From assembly GCF_000238915.1 (NCBI RefSeq), contig NZ_BAEG01000051.1:62001-126000 (forward strand): a stretch of DNA of 64,000 nucleotides, read 5' to 3'. Positions 37,362-46,293 of the stretch are shown here, piece by piece. The notes beneath the pieces are model-generated. The model saw only the letters and a program-made list of their open reading frames with translations, searched no databases and was not told where the DNA came from. The translations under genes were made by a program, and so were the position numbers. This DNA comes from Arthrobacter globiformis NBRC 12137. Its GTDB lineage: Bacteria; Actinomycetota; Actinomycetes; Actinomycetales; Micrococcaceae. Each line of letters opens with the position of its first letter. Position 1 is the first letter of the stretch.

Positions 37362-37667
37362 GCCATCCGGCTTCACCACGTGGATGCCCATCACTCGGTG
37401 GCCGATGCTGTAGCCCAGGGTTCCGATTAGCAGGATCTGCTCGGCGGCAAAGACGGCAAGCGTGGCCATGGAATTGCCGGCGAGGAACACGTTGCTGATC
37501 AGCAGCGCGATGGCCCAGTCGATGGTGATCGCCAGGATGCGCCGGCCGGCGCGGGCCATGGATCCGGTGCCCGATTCGGGAAAGCCCAGGCGTTCCCCCG
37601 GGTACTTGGAAATGCCGGAAGTGTCAGGCCCGCTGAGCCACGAACCAATGTCTTTGCGATCTACCAC
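37230..37667 (-). CDS. RDD family membrane protein
   Basis: A 145-residue protein with two to three hydrophobic segments and the RDD pattern: an Arg-rich first helix (A-R-A-G-R-R-I-L-A-I-T-I-D-W) and an H-D-K-A-M-N-T-V end. RDD proteins are small membrane proteins of unclear role, some linked to cation transport. GTG start at 37667. Divergent from glnA; same place as Rv2219A in mycobacteria. Confidence 0.85.
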   Translation of the reverse strand: MVDRKDIGSWLSGPDTSGISKYPGERLGFPESGTGSMARAGRRILAITIDWAIALLISNVFLAGNSMATLAVFAAEQILLIGTLGYSIGHRVMGIHVVKPDGSAAGPLAALVRTVLLCLVIPAVIFDPDQRGLHDKAMNTVLVRR

Positions 37668-37772
37668 CTACCAAGTTTACCGAGCGGCCGGCAGCACCGC
37701 GGACGTTCACACTTTGGATAGGCGTGGACCACAGTGTGGACACCGTATAGCGTTTACATATCAGTAGGTTCT

Positions 37773-37788
37773 GTAACCTGCCGGAAAC
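37773..37788 (+). promoter_or_regulatory. GlnR-like half site upstream of glnA
   Basis: GTAAC-CTGCCG-GAAAC fits the GlnR box half site (gTnAC-n6-GaAAC) known from Streptomyces and mycobacteria, about 150 bp before the glnA start. The second half expected upstream is poorly kept. Whether this organism uses GlnR is not shown here. Confidence 0.4.
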
Positions 37789-37938
37789 AAAGCGGACACG
37801 GACGGGAAATCCCCAATCCCTAGGGTGGTAACAGTTGCTAGCGAGCCTGGAGCGGGGCACTTTTGTGTTTCCGCTCATTGGATTGCGCTGGACCACTTGG
37901 CTTTAGAGCCAGTTATTACATATGCGTAAGGAGCATAG

Positions 37939-39363
37939 ATGTTCAAGACTGCGGACGAAGTCCTCAAGTTCATCAAAGATGAAGACATTCGGTTTATCGA
38001 CATTCGCTTCACCGACCTCCCCGGCGTTCAGCAGCACTTCAACGTGCCCGCCAAGAGCGTGGACGCCGACTTCTTCGTCAACGGCCAGCTTTTCGATGGT
38101 TCTTCCATCCGCGGCTTCCAGGGCATCGCCGAGTCTGACATGCAGCTCATTCCGGACGTCACCACCGCGTTCCTGGACACGTTCCGCATGGAGAAGACCC
38201 TTGCGCTGAACTTCTCGATCGTGAACCCCCGCACCGGCGACCCGTACCACCGCGACCCGCGCGGCGTGGCAGAGAAGGCTGAGGCCTACCTCGCCTCCAC
38301 CGGCATCGCCGACACCGCGTTCTTCGCTCCCGAAGCAGAGTTCTTCGTGTTCGACAACGTCCAGTACCAGTCCTCCCCCGAGGGCAGCTTCTACAAGATC
38401 GACTCCGAAGAAGCGCACTGGAACACCGGACGTGAAGAAGAGGGCGGAAACCTCGGCTACAAGACCCCCGTCAAGGGCGGTTACTTCCCGGTTTCCCCGA
38501 CCGACAAGCAGGCCGACCTGCGCGACGCCATGTGTGTTGCCCTGGACGAGGCCGGCCTTGAGGTCGAGCGCAGCCACCACGAAGTTGGCTCCGCCGGCCA
38601 GGCCGAGATCAACTACAAGTTCACCACGCTGACCCACGCGGCTGATGACCTGCAGAAGTTCAAGTACGTCATCAAGAACACCGCTGACGCCTGGGGCAAG
38701 TCCGTCACCTTCATGCCGAAGCCGGTCTTCGGTGACAACGGCTCGGGCATGCACTGCCACCAGTCGCTGTGGAGCAACGGCGAGCCGCTGTTCTACGACG
38801 AGAAGGGCTACGCCGGCCTGTCCGACACCGCCCGCTGGTACATCGGCGGCCTGCTGAAGCACGCCGACGCCGTCCTCGCGTTCACCAACCCGACGGTCAA
38901 CTCCTACCGCCGCCTGGTCAAGGGCTTCGAAGCCCCGGTCAACATGGTCTACTCGCAGGGCAACCGCTCCGCCGGTATCCGTATCCCGATCACGGGCTCC
39001 AACCCGAAGGCGAAGCGCATCGAGTTCCGCGCTCCGGACCCCTCCTCCAACCCGTACCTGGCCTTCGCTGCCCAGCTGATGGCCGGCATCGACGGCATCC
39101 GCAACCGCATCGAACCGCCGGCTCCGATCGACAAGGACCTCTACGAGCTCCCCGCCGAGGAAGCCAAGGACATCCCCAAGGCTCCGGGCACCCTCGAGGA
39201 GGCACTGCAGGCACTGGCTGAGGACAACGAGTTCCTGCAGGCCGGCGGAGTGTTCACCCAGGACCTGATCGACACCTGGATCGAGTACAAGTACGAGAAC
39301 GAGATCCGCCCGCTGTCCCTGCGCCCGAACCCCTACGAGTTCGAGCTGTACTACGGCGTCTAG
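37939..39363 (+). CDS. glnA: Type I glutamine synthetase
   Basis: A 474-residue enzyme that makes glutamine from glutamate, ammonia and ATP. Active-site motifs: D-G-S-S-I-R-G-F near 55, A-E-F-F-V-F-D near 130, [10 protein letters not shown] near 270 and R-S-A-G-I-R-I-P near 350. The adenylylation tyrosine is Tyr402 in D-L-Y-E-L-P, the target of GlnE (41689-44700). Equivalent to mycobacterial GlnA1. ATG start with AAGGAG upstream; a terminator follows. Confidence 0.97.
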   Translation: MFKTADEVLKFIKDEDIRFIDIRFTDLPGVQQHFNVPAKSVDADFFVNGQLFDGSSIRGFQGIAESDMQLIPDVTTAFLDTFRMEKTLALNFSIVNPRTGDPYHRDPRGVAEKAEAYLASTGIADTAFFAPEAEFFVFDNVQYQSSPEGSFYKIDSEEAHWNTGREEEGGNLGYKTPVKGGYFPVSPTDKQADLRDAMCVALDEAGLEVERSHHEVGSAGQAEINYKFTTLTHAADDLQKFKYVIKNTADAWGKSVTFMPKPVFGDNGSGMHCHQSLWSNGEPLFYDEKGYAGLSDTARWYIGGLLKHADAVLAFTNPTVNSYRRLVKGFEAPVNMVYSQGNRSAGIRIPITGSNPKAKRIEFRAPDPSSNPYLAFAAQLMAGIDGIRNRIEPPAPIDKDLYELPAEEAKDIPKAPGTLEEALQALAEDNEFLQAGGVFTQDLIDTWIEYKYENEIRPLSLRPNPYEFELYYGV

Positions 39364-39411
39364 CCAGATCAAGGGCTAAACCGGTTTTAGTCCGTAAGGA
39401 TCCCGTTACAG

Positions 39412-39456
39412 CGAAGGCCGGCCCCAGGTTTCATTACCTGGAGCCGGCCTTTCGTC
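39412..39456 (+). terminator. Terminator after glnA
   Basis: AAGGCCGGCCCCAGGT / ACCTGGAGCCGGCCTTT stem with 6-base loop followed by TTTCGTC. Confidence 0.8.
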
Positions 39457-39465
39457 GTCTGCGGT

Positions 39466-39642
39466 TCACGACTCCTGGGACACCCACTTGGCCGCGGCCT
39501 CCGTCGGATCGGGGTCCTGACTCGCGTGCCTGAAGGTCAAGTCGTACCTGCCCCCGGGAAGTTCAATCGGGAACTCCGATAATTCTCGAAGCTCAGACTT
39601 ACTGTCCTTGTCTCCACCTTGGTATGTCACATGCAGTTTCAT
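39466..39642 (-). CDS. Hypothetical 58-residue protein
   Basis: Runs from ATG 39642 to a TGA at 39466. Mixed sequence with a charged start (V-T-Y-Q-G-G-D-K-D-S-K) and a W-V-S-Q-E-S end; no motif I recognise and no clear ribosome site. Composition looks coding rather than random GC-rich frame, but evidence is thin. Confidence 0.4.
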   Translation of the reverse strand: MKLHVTYQGGDKDSKSELRELSEFPIELPGGRYDLTFRHASQDPDPTEAAAKWVSQES

Positions 39643-39717
39643 AGCCGCAACGGTAGAACAACTGCCGATTCTTCGAAAGCCCCCGCGCCGAGGGATTTCA
39701 CGCCTCCGCCCACCGGG

Positions 39718-39822
39718 TTATTGGTGGGACCGGGCACGGAGGATCGCGAAAGAAAGGCCCAAGACGCCTACCAGCGATCCGGTCATAATCGCAATGCCTG
39801 AGATGTATTCAGTGATAGTCAT
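39718..39822 (-). CDS. Hypothetical 34-residue single-helix membrane peptide
   Basis: Read from ATG 39822, which has GGAAGG 9 bases upstream; the sequence is one hydrophobic helix (I-A-I-M-T-G-S-L-V-G-V-L-G-L-S-F-A-I-L) with a basic end. A frame extends further upstream to 39900 but without a ribosome site. Could be a real small membrane protein or chance. Confidence 0.4.
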   Translation of the reverse strand: MTITEYISGIAIMTGSLVGVLGLSFAILRARSHQ

Positions 39823-39935
39823 GGCCGCGCACCTTCCCTTTAGTGGTGCACTGAAACTACTCGCCCGAATGTGGCCTTGGCGGAGGATCGCCGGGGACAA
39901 TTCTCACGATTAGGACACGGTCCGAAAGACCCCGC

Positions 39936-40616
39936 TCATGAGCCCCGGCAGGGTTCCTCTGCGTAGCGCCCCCAGAGGGAGTCCGCACCGGTGCCGCCAA
40001 AAGCTTCCTGGTCTCCCCGCAAAGCCCGGCACAGGATGAGGGAGTCCGCGAAACTCCGCCGCATGTAGGCCTCCCAGTCGGACCGTTCGGAGGTGAACGC
40101 CTGCGTTCCCATCTGGTATTTGAGGTGGGCGAAGTGATCCAGGATGCGGTGGGCCGTCGCTTCAGCCCGGGCAGCCAGCTGCTGTGCTCCCAGCTTCGCC
40201 GCAGGATCCCGGATCGCCGATGCGTCGGGCAGTTCCTGGCGGTGCCAGAAGTACGGCTGCAGGTCGACGTTGTCCACGAAGATCCTGTCGATCTCCTGCT
40301 GCTGGGCATACAGGGAGGAAGCGGTGCTGCTTTCCAACGTGCTCCTGATCCCGGCGTACTGGTAGGCCGCCCCGATGAGCGTGGCGGCAACACCCGCCCC
40401 GATGAGCAGAAGCTCGGCCCTCCTGAGCCTCCTGGCGCGGCCGCCCTTCGCGTGTGCGCGGGCGTGCTCCGCGTCCTGGCGTGCCAAATCCTGCCGGCTT
40501 TCGCGGTACGGAGGCTGGCGGTACGGAGGCTCCGGTGCCGAAAGCTGGCTCCAGGCGTGCTGAGACCGGGAGCCAGCCTGTTCCGGCGAGTGCCTCCGAG
40601 ACGAAGACCTTTTCAA
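39936..40616 (-). CDS. Single-pass membrane protein of unknown function
   Basis: About 226 residues from TTG 40616, chosen because GGGGGGAAGG lies just before it; the frame stays open upstream to 40787 but that part overlaps the GNAT gene. A basic, Arg/Gln/Pro-rich cytosolic start, one hydrophobic helix (L-L-L-I-G-A-G-V-A-A-T-L-I-G near residue 75) and a helical extracytoplasmic domain with several Trp/Tyr/Phe (about 95-226). I recognise no family. The start is uncertain. Confidence 0.55.
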   Translation of the reverse strand: MKRSSSRRHSPEQAGSRSQHAWSQLSAPEPPYRQPPYRESRQDLARQDAEHARAHAKGGRARRLRRAELLLIGAGVAATLIGAAYQYAGIRSTLESSTASSLYAQQQEIDRIFVDNVDLQPYFWHRQELPDASAIRDPAAKLGAQQLAARAEATAHRILDHFAHLKYQMGTQAFTSERSDWEAYMRRSFADSLILCRALRGDQEAFGGTGADSLWGRYAEEPCRGS

Positions 40617-40719
40617 GCCTTCCCCCCAACAAGGTTTGAAGTGCACTGCCAAGACACAGCGTAGGCACGCCCCCGTGCTGGCGCAACGGTCCGGCGGTAT
40701 TTCCGTACGGGATGATCGG

Positions 40720-41235
40720 TCAGAAGGGGGCGTACATGGTCCGCTGCGGACCGGTCTCGCTGCCCAGGTAGAGGCCCTTGTCCACAAAACCGGCCTTCAG
40801 GTAGGCTCCCTGCCCGGCGGGATTGCTCTGGTTGACTGAAAGCACGACGCCGGTCTGGCCGCCTCCCAGCCTTGCCGTCAGTTTGGCGGCCGCCGCCACT
40901 GCCGCGGAGGCAGCCGCCTGGCCCAGCCCCTGCCCCTGACGCCGTCTGTCGATCAGGAACCCACGGAGCAGCCAGGCGGAGTCGTCGTCGGGCCAGCCGG
41001 CCAGCCGGGCTGCCCCCGACTGCAGCGTCAGCACCCCGGCAGCCCTGCCGCCCGCCTCGACGACATAGGGCCTGCGGGACCCGTCCTCGAGCCCGGCCAG
41101 CATCATGCGCAGCGGGTCGCCCACAAACTCCTGCTGGCCCGGTGCGAGTTCCAGTTCCGCCACCGCACCCAGGTGGATGGCCCGGGCATCGGCATCCAGG
41201 TCGCGCAACGGAATGAGCCATACGTCCGGACTCAT
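40720..41235 (-). CDS. GNAT family N-acetyltransferase
   Basis: A 171-residue GNAT. Acetyl-CoA loop R-R-Q-G-Q-G-L-G-Q-A near residue 105, followed by the Asn-Pro-Ala-Gly-Gln-Gly-Ala-Tyr end motif. Substrate unknown. Lies 6 bp after the VOC gene, so the two may be co-transcribed. Confidence 0.82.
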   Translation of the reverse strand: MSPDVWLIPLRDLDADARAIHLGAVAELELAPGQQEFVGDPLRMMLAGLEDGSRRPYVVEAGGRAAGVLTLQSGAARLAGWPDDDSAWLLRGFLIDRRRQGQGLGQAAASAAVAAAAKLTARLGGGQTGVVLSVNQSNPAGQGAYLKAGFVDKGLYLGSETGPQRTMYAPF

Positions 41236-41241
41236 GATCCG

Positions 41242-41667
41242 TCAGGAAGCAGGTGCCGTCCCGTCGGCGGGCGGACCCGCCGGATCCATCCACATGACCT
41301 CCCACAGGTGCCCGTCCGGATCCTGGAAGCTGTGGCTGTACATGAACCCGTAGTCCTGCACCGGCTGCGATTCGGTTCCCCCCGCGGCCAGGGCCTTGCC
41401 CACCATCTGGTCCACGGCCTCCCGGCTATCCACAGAGAAGGCCATGATGGCCTCGGTGGCCGAGGTCGCGTCCACGATCTCCTTGGCGGTGAACGTCTTG
41501 AAGAATTTCTCCACCAGGAGCATTACGAAGGCGTCATCGTTGATCACCATGCAGGTGGCGTTCTCATCCGTGTAGTCCTGGTTGAACGTAAAGCCCAGCG
41601 CCGTGAAAAACTGCACGGATCGATCGAGGTCCCTGACGGGAAGGTTCATGAAGATTTGGGTAGCCAT
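41242..41667 (-). CDS. VOC family protein (glyoxalase/extradiol dioxygenase fold)
   Basis: A 141-residue protein with the VOC start (I-F-M-N-L-P-V-R-D-L-D-R-S-V-Q-F-F-T-A-L-G-F) and the terminal D-P-D-G-H-L-W-E-V motif. Metal ligands for catalysis are not all evident; a binding or fosfomycin/glyoxalase-type role cannot be told. Starts 21 bp after the glnE stop. Confidence 0.85.
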   Translation of the reverse strand: MATQIFMNLPVRDLDRSVQFFTALGFTFNQDYTDENATCMVINDDAFVMLLVEKFFKTFTAKEIVDATSATEAIMAFSVDSREAVDQMVGKALAAGGTESQPVQDYGFMYSHSFQDPDGHLWEVMWMDPAGPPADGTAPAS

Positions 41668-41688
41668 GCGCCCAAACCTAGCACCGGT

Positions 41689-44600
41689 TCAGTGGCCGTA
41701 GAAGACTTTCTCGAACACGGCGCGGGCCCGTCGGCTCACCCTCAGATAGTCCTCCTCGAACGCTGTGGCCATCCCTTCCTCGTAGCCGCACCATCTGGCC
41801 ACGGCCTCCAGGTCGCGCCGGGACGAGGGCAGCAGGTCCGAGGCGCGGCCCGTCCAGATCACGTTCGCGGAACGGATACGGCTGGCGAGCCGCCAGGCGT
41901 CGGCCAGCAGGCGGGCGTCGTCGTCTTCCAGCAGCCCCAGCGAGGCCGCCGCGTGAAGGGCCTTCAGGGTGGACGTGGTGCGCAGTTCCGGGTGGCTTCC
42001 GGCGTGCTGGAGCTGCAGCAGCTGTACCAGCCATTCCACGTCGCTGAGGCCGCCGCGTCCCAGCTTGAGGTGCCGGGCAGGATCGGCGCCGCGGGGCAGC
42101 CGCTCGGACTCCACCCGCGCCTTGATGCGGCGGACCTCCCGGACGTCCGCGTCGGAGACGGCGTCCGGGTAGCGGATGGGATCGATCAGCTTCACGAAGT
42201 CCGCCGCAAGGCCGTCATCACCCGCGATCGGCCGGGCACGGAGCAGTGCCTGCGCCTCCCAGATGAGCGACCAGCGGCGGTAGTACTCGCCGTACGACTC
42301 CAGCGACCGCACCATCGCCCCGTTCTTGCCTTCCGGGCGAAGGTCAGCGTCCACGGCAAGAACCCGCTCGGCCATGATCGCCGGTTTGAGCGGCTGTGTC
42401 AGAAGGGTGGACAGATGGCCCACGATCTTCGCGGCCTGCTGCTGGGCTTCATCGTCCGAGGCACCGGGCAGCGCACGGTGCACGTACAGGACGTCGGCGT
42501 CGGACCCGTAGCCGATCTCCAGCCCGCCCTGCCGGCCCATGGCCACCACCAGCACCGAGGTCTTCAACGGGCCGGCAGCTGAGACAATGTTTTCCGCTAC
42601 CCGCAGGGCGCCAAGGATGGCGGCACGGTCCGTCTCGGCCAGCGCCTCCCCCACCTGGTCCTGGCGGAGCAGGCCGGCGCTGTCCGCGATGGCAATCCGA
42701 AGGATTTCACGGCGCCGGATGAGCCGGATGAGGCGCATGGCGCTTTCCGGGTCCGCGTGCCGGGACATCTTGGAGGTGATCTCCTGCCACTGCGTCTCAA
42801 AGCTCAGCGGCGCCAGTTCCTTGTCCGTCCCCAGCCAGGACACCGATTCCGGCGACACCTCGAGGAGGTCGGCGATGAGGCGGGAGTTGGACAGCATGTG
42901 GCACAGCCGCTCGGCCGCCGCAGCGGAATCGCGCAGCATGCCGAGGTACCAGTGCGTGGTGCCCAGGGCCTCGCTGATCCTGCGGAAGGCGAGCAGCCCG
43001 GCGTCGGGGTCCACGCCCTCAGCCAGCCAGCCCAGGAGGATGGGCAGCAGCTGCCGCTGCAGGGCGGCACGCCGGCTGACCCCCGCTGTCAGCGCCTCGA
43101 TGTGGCGAAGTGCGCCCTGCGGATCCCGGTAGCCGAGTGCCGCGAGCCGGCCCTGCGCGGCTTCCGGAGTCAGTCGCGCGTCCTCGCTGCTCAGCTTGGC
43201 GGCCGTATTCAGGAGCGGACGGTAGAAGATCCGGTCGTGGAGTTCGCGGACGGAACGTTTGGTCCGCTGCCATGCGGCAAGGAGCGCGTCGGGGTGCGGC
43301 CGGTCGGTTGAGAAGGGGCCCAGCACTGCCTTGGCCAGGGTGCGGAGGGGCTCCTCCTTGACCGGCATGAGGTGGGTGCGGCGCAGCTGGAAAAGCTGGA
43401 TGCGGTGCTCGAGCAGCCGCAGGTACCGGTAGGCGTGGTCGAACGCGGCCGCGTCTGCCCGGCCGATGTAGCCGCCGGTGGACAGTGCGGCTATGGCCGA
43501 CGTCGTGTCGCGCCGGCGGAGGGATTCGTCCGATTTACCGTGCACGAGCTGGAGGAGCTGGACAGTGAATTCGACGTCCCGCAGCCCGCCCCGGCCCAGC
43601 TTGATCTGCCGCTGTTCCTCGGCCGGCGGGATATGCTCTGTCACCCTGCGCCGCATGGCCTGCACGGACTCAACGAATCCGTCGCGGCTCGCCGAGGTCC
43701 ACACGAGCGGCGAGACGGCCTCCTCGTAGCGCGCGCCCAGCTCGGCGTCGCCCGCAATGGTGCGCGCCTTCAGAAGCGCCTGGAACTCCCAGCTTTCCGC
43801 CCACCGGGCGTAGTAGCTCTGGTGCGAAGCCAGCGTCCGGACCAGCGGGCCGGACTTCCCCTCCGGACGGAGGTTGGCATCAACCTCCCACAGGCCGGGC
43901 TCGCGCGCCGGCGAGGAAATGGCACGCGAGATGCCGGACGCCAGCGCGGTGCCGATGGTGTTGGCCCGGGCGTCGTCCAGCTCGCCTGCCTCCACCACGT
44001 AGATGACGTCGACGTCGGAGATGTAGTTCAGTTCCCGGGCTCCGCACTTGCCCATCCCGATCACTGACAGTGCGACGTCGGCGACCTCCCCGGCGTCGAA
44101 CTTTCCCGCCGCTTCGGCGCGGGAGACCGCAAGGGCGGCCTCGATGGCCGCGCCGGCCAGGTCTGCGAGTTCGGCGCCGACGGCGGGCATAAAGTCCAGC
44201 GGGTCAGCAGCGCAGAGGTCCTTGACGGCGAGGTCCACCACGCCCCGGCGGTAGGCGGTGCGGAGCGCCTCGTAGGCCTCGGGACCCGAGATGCCGGCCA
44301 CCGGTCGGGCTGCGGTGGGGTCGGCCCGCACCGACCTGAGCAGCTGTGCACGCAGCTCGGCCGGGTCGGCCTGGAGCGGTTCCGGGCTGGCGGTCACACT
44401 GAAGGCGTCGAGGTGCTCCGGATGCCGGATAAGGAATTCACCCAGTGCCTCGCTGGCGCCAAGGACCCGGTAGAGCGGTTCGCTCACCTCGGTGTCCGCC
44501 GCGGCCAGCTTCCGCAGGTCCGGGTGCTTCTCAATCAGCCTGACCAGGGACTGCAGCGCGGCGTCGGGGTTCGCGGCCAGCTGCAGGCCGGCGAACAGGA

Positions 44601-44700
44601 TGTCCTGGTCAATGCCCTCCAGCTCGGGGGCAGCGAGGAACCGTTCGCCCTTCTCGAGGTCGCTGAAGCCGGCGGTAATGAGCCGGCGGGCCAAGCTCAC
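41689..44700 (-). CDS. glnE: Bifunctional glutamine synthetase adenylyltransferase/deadenylase
   Basis: A 1003-residue protein with two nucleotidyltransferase domains, each with the G-x-G-x-D-x-D type pattern: an N-terminal deadenylase domain (G-M-G-K-C-G-A-R-E-L-N-Y-I-S-D-V-D, about 220) and a C-terminal adenylylase domain (A-M-G-R-Q-G-G-L-E-I-G-Y-G-S-D-A-D, about 720). It attaches AMP to GlnA Tyr402 when nitrogen is plentiful and removes it when scarce. GTG start at 44700, 9 bp after the glnA2 stop: one operon. Confidence 0.96.
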   Translation of the reverse strand: MSLARRLITAGFSDLEKGERFLAAPELEGIDQDILFAGLQLAANPDAALQSLVRLIEKHPDLRKLAAADTEVSEPLYRVLGASEALGEFLIRHPEHLDAFSVTASPEPLQADPAELRAQLLRSVRADPTAARPVAGISGPEAYEALRTAYRRGVVDLAVKDLCAADPLDFMPAVGAELADLAGAAIEAALAVSRAEAAGKFDAGEVADVALSVIGMGKCGARELNYISDVDVIYVVEAGELDDARANTIGTALASGISRAISSPAREPGLWEVDANLRPEGKSGPLVRTLASHQSYYARWAESWEFQALLKARTIAGDAELGARYEEAVSPLVWTSASRDGFVESVQAMRRRVTEHIPPAEEQRQIKLGRGGLRDVEFTVQLLQLVHGKSDESLRRRDTTSAIAALSTGGYIGRADAAAFDHAYRYLRLLEHRIQLFQLRRTHLMPVKEEPLRTLAKAVLGPFSTDRPHPDALLAAWQRTKRSVRELHDRIFYRPLLNTAAKLSSEDARLTPEAAQGRLAALGYRDPQGALRHIEALTAGVSRRAALQRQLLPILLGWLAEGVDPDAGLLAFRRISEALGTTHWYLGMLRDSAAAAERLCHMLSNSRLIADLLEVSPESVSWLGTDKELAPLSFETQWQEITSKMSRHADPESAMRLIRLIRRREILRIAIADSAGLLRQDQVGEALAETDRAAILGALRVAENIVSAAGPLKTSVLVVAMGRQGGLEIGYGSDADVLYVHRALPGASDDEAQQQAAKIVGHLSTLLTQPLKPAIMAERVLAVDADLRPEGKNGAMVRSLESYGEYYRRWSLIWEAQALLRARPIAGDDGLAADFVKLIDPIRYPDAVSDADVREVRRIKARVESERLPRGADPARHLKLGRGGLSDVEWLVQLLQLQHAGSHPELRTTSTLKALHAAASLGLLEDDDARLLADAWRLASRIRSANVIWTGRASDLLPSSRRDLEAVARWCGYEEGMATAFEEDYLRVSRRARAVFEKVFYGH

Positions 44701-44709
44701 CGCAGCCGC

Positions 44710-46050
44710 CTAAAGGATGGCGAGGTTGCGCTGCAGCTCATAAGGGGTCACCTGCAGGCGGTAGTCCTGCCACTCCGCCCGCTTGTTGCGCAGGAAGTGC
44801 TCGAAGACCTGCTCGCCCAGGATCTGCGGCATCAGTTCCGAGTCCTCCATGGCCCGGATGGCGTCGTGCAGGCTGGCGGGAAGGGGGTCGTGGCCCATCG
44901 CCCGGCGCTCCGCGGAGCTCAGCGACCAGATGTCGTCCTCCGCCGCTGCGGGCAGCTCGTAGCCCTCCTCGATGCCCTTCAGCCCGGCGCCCAGGAGCAC
45001 GGCGTAGGCAAGGTAGGGGTTGGCGGCTGAGTCGATTCCGCGGTATTCGATCCGGGCCGACTGTCCCTTGCCCGGCTTGTACAGCGGGACACGGACAAGG
45101 GCGGAGCGGTTGTTGTGCCCCCAGCTCAGGTAGCTGGGCGCCTCTCCCCCGCCCCAGAGGCGCTTGTAGGAGTTGACAAACTGGTTGGTGACCGCGGTGA
45201 ATTCGGGGGCGTGCTTGAGAATACCGGCGATGAACTGGCGCGCCGTCTTGGAGAGCTGGAACTCGGCACCTGCCTCGAAGAAGGCGTTGGTGTCACCTTC
45301 GAAGAGCGAGAAGTGCGTGTGCATGCCCGACCCCGGGTGGGCCGTGAAGGGCTTGGGCATGAAGGTGGCGTATGTGCCCTGCTGCAGCGCCACCTCCTTG
45401 ATGACCGTACGGAAGGTCATGATGTTGTCCGCAGTCTGCAGGGCGTCCGCGTAGCGCAGGTCGATTTCGTTCTGGCCCGGGCCGGCTTCGTGGTGGCTGA
45501 ACTCCACGGAGATACCCACGGATTCCAGCATGGTCACGGCGGTGCGGCGGAAGTCCTGGGCCACGCCGCCGGGGACGTGGTCAAAGTAGCCGCCCTCGTC
45601 CACCGGAATGGGTGAACCGTCGGGGCCGGGCTCCTGCGACTTGAGCAGGTAGAACTCGATCTCGGGGTGCGTGTAGCACGTGAACCCCATGTCGGCGGCC
45701 TTGGCCAGGGTGCGCTTGAGGACGTTTCGCGGATCCGCTGCCGAGGGCTCGCCGTCGGGAGTCAGGATGTCGCAGAACATGCGGGACGTCTGCTCGGTCT
45801 CGCCGCGCCACGGAAGGATCTGGAAGGTGGACGGGTCCGGCTGGGCCAGCATGTCCGACTCGAAGACACGAGCAAGGCCTTCGATGGCCGAGCCGTCGAA
45901 GCCGAGGCCCTCTTCGAAGGCGCCTTCGACCTCCGCGGGTGCCAGCGCCACCGATTTGAGCGAGCCCACGACGTCGGTGAACCACAGGCGCACAAAACGT
46001 ACGTCGCGCTCTTCGATCGTGCGCAGGACAAACTCTTGCTGGCGGTCCAT
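44710..46050 (-). CDS. glnA2: Glutamine synthetase type I, second copy (GlnA2-like)
   Basis: A 446-residue glutamine synthetase with motifs for glutamate and ATP binding (G-F-D-G-S-A-I-E-G, P-E-I-E-F-Y-L, H-P-G-S-G-M-H-T-H-F-S-L, N-R-S-A-L-V-R-V-P). It lacks the adenylylation context of GlnA1 (E-L-P-A-A-A-E-D-D replaces the Tyr site), so GlnE should not modify it. Mycobacterial GlnA2 has the same features and place beside glnE. Physiological role is less clear than that of GlnA. Confidence 0.93.
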   Translation of the reverse strand: MDRQQEFVLRTIEERDVRFVRLWFTDVVGSLKSVALAPAEVEGAFEEGLGFDGSAIEGLARVFESDMLAQPDPSTFQILPWRGETEQTSRMFCDILTPDGEPSAADPRNVLKRTLAKAADMGFTCYTHPEIEFYLLKSQEPGPDGSPIPVDEGGYFDHVPGGVAQDFRRTAVTMLESVGISVEFSHHEAGPGQNEIDLRYADALQTADNIMTFRTVIKEVALQQGTYATFMPKPFTAHPGSGMHTHFSLFEGDTNAFFEAGAEFQLSKTARQFIAGILKHAPEFTAVTNQFVNSYKRLWGGGEAPSYLSWGHNNRSALVRVPLYKPGKGQSARIEYRGIDSAANPYLAYAVLLGAGLKGIEEGYELPAAAEDDIWSLSSAERRAMGHDPLPASLHDAIRAMEDSELMPQILGEQVFEHFLRNKRAEWQDYRLQVTPYELQRNLAIL

Positions 46051-46164
46051 GAAGGCCTCTTCTCCGGTCTACGTTCATGCCCCGGTCCGTCGACGACGGA
46101 GCAGCGGCAGCTCACGGATCACTTTACTAAGCATTTACGCGTGCTGCTGGCGCGGCTGCGGCGC

Positions 46165-46180
46165 GTAACACAGCGTTAAC
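46165..46180. promoter_or_regulatory. Possible operator between glnA2 and panB
   Basis: Inverted arms GTAAC-ACAGC-GTTAAC, a pattern similar to but not identical with GlnR boxes, about 115 bp from glnA2. Weak evidence. Confidence 0.3.
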
Positions 46181-46293
46181 ACTCAAACGGGGGCCGGGCA
46201 GGCCCGCCCGGGCAAACCCGCTATGACGCGAATCACCCGGCATCCCCTGGCGGCCGGTGGCTAGCACGGCGGGTCCCGGACTACGCTCTTGCC

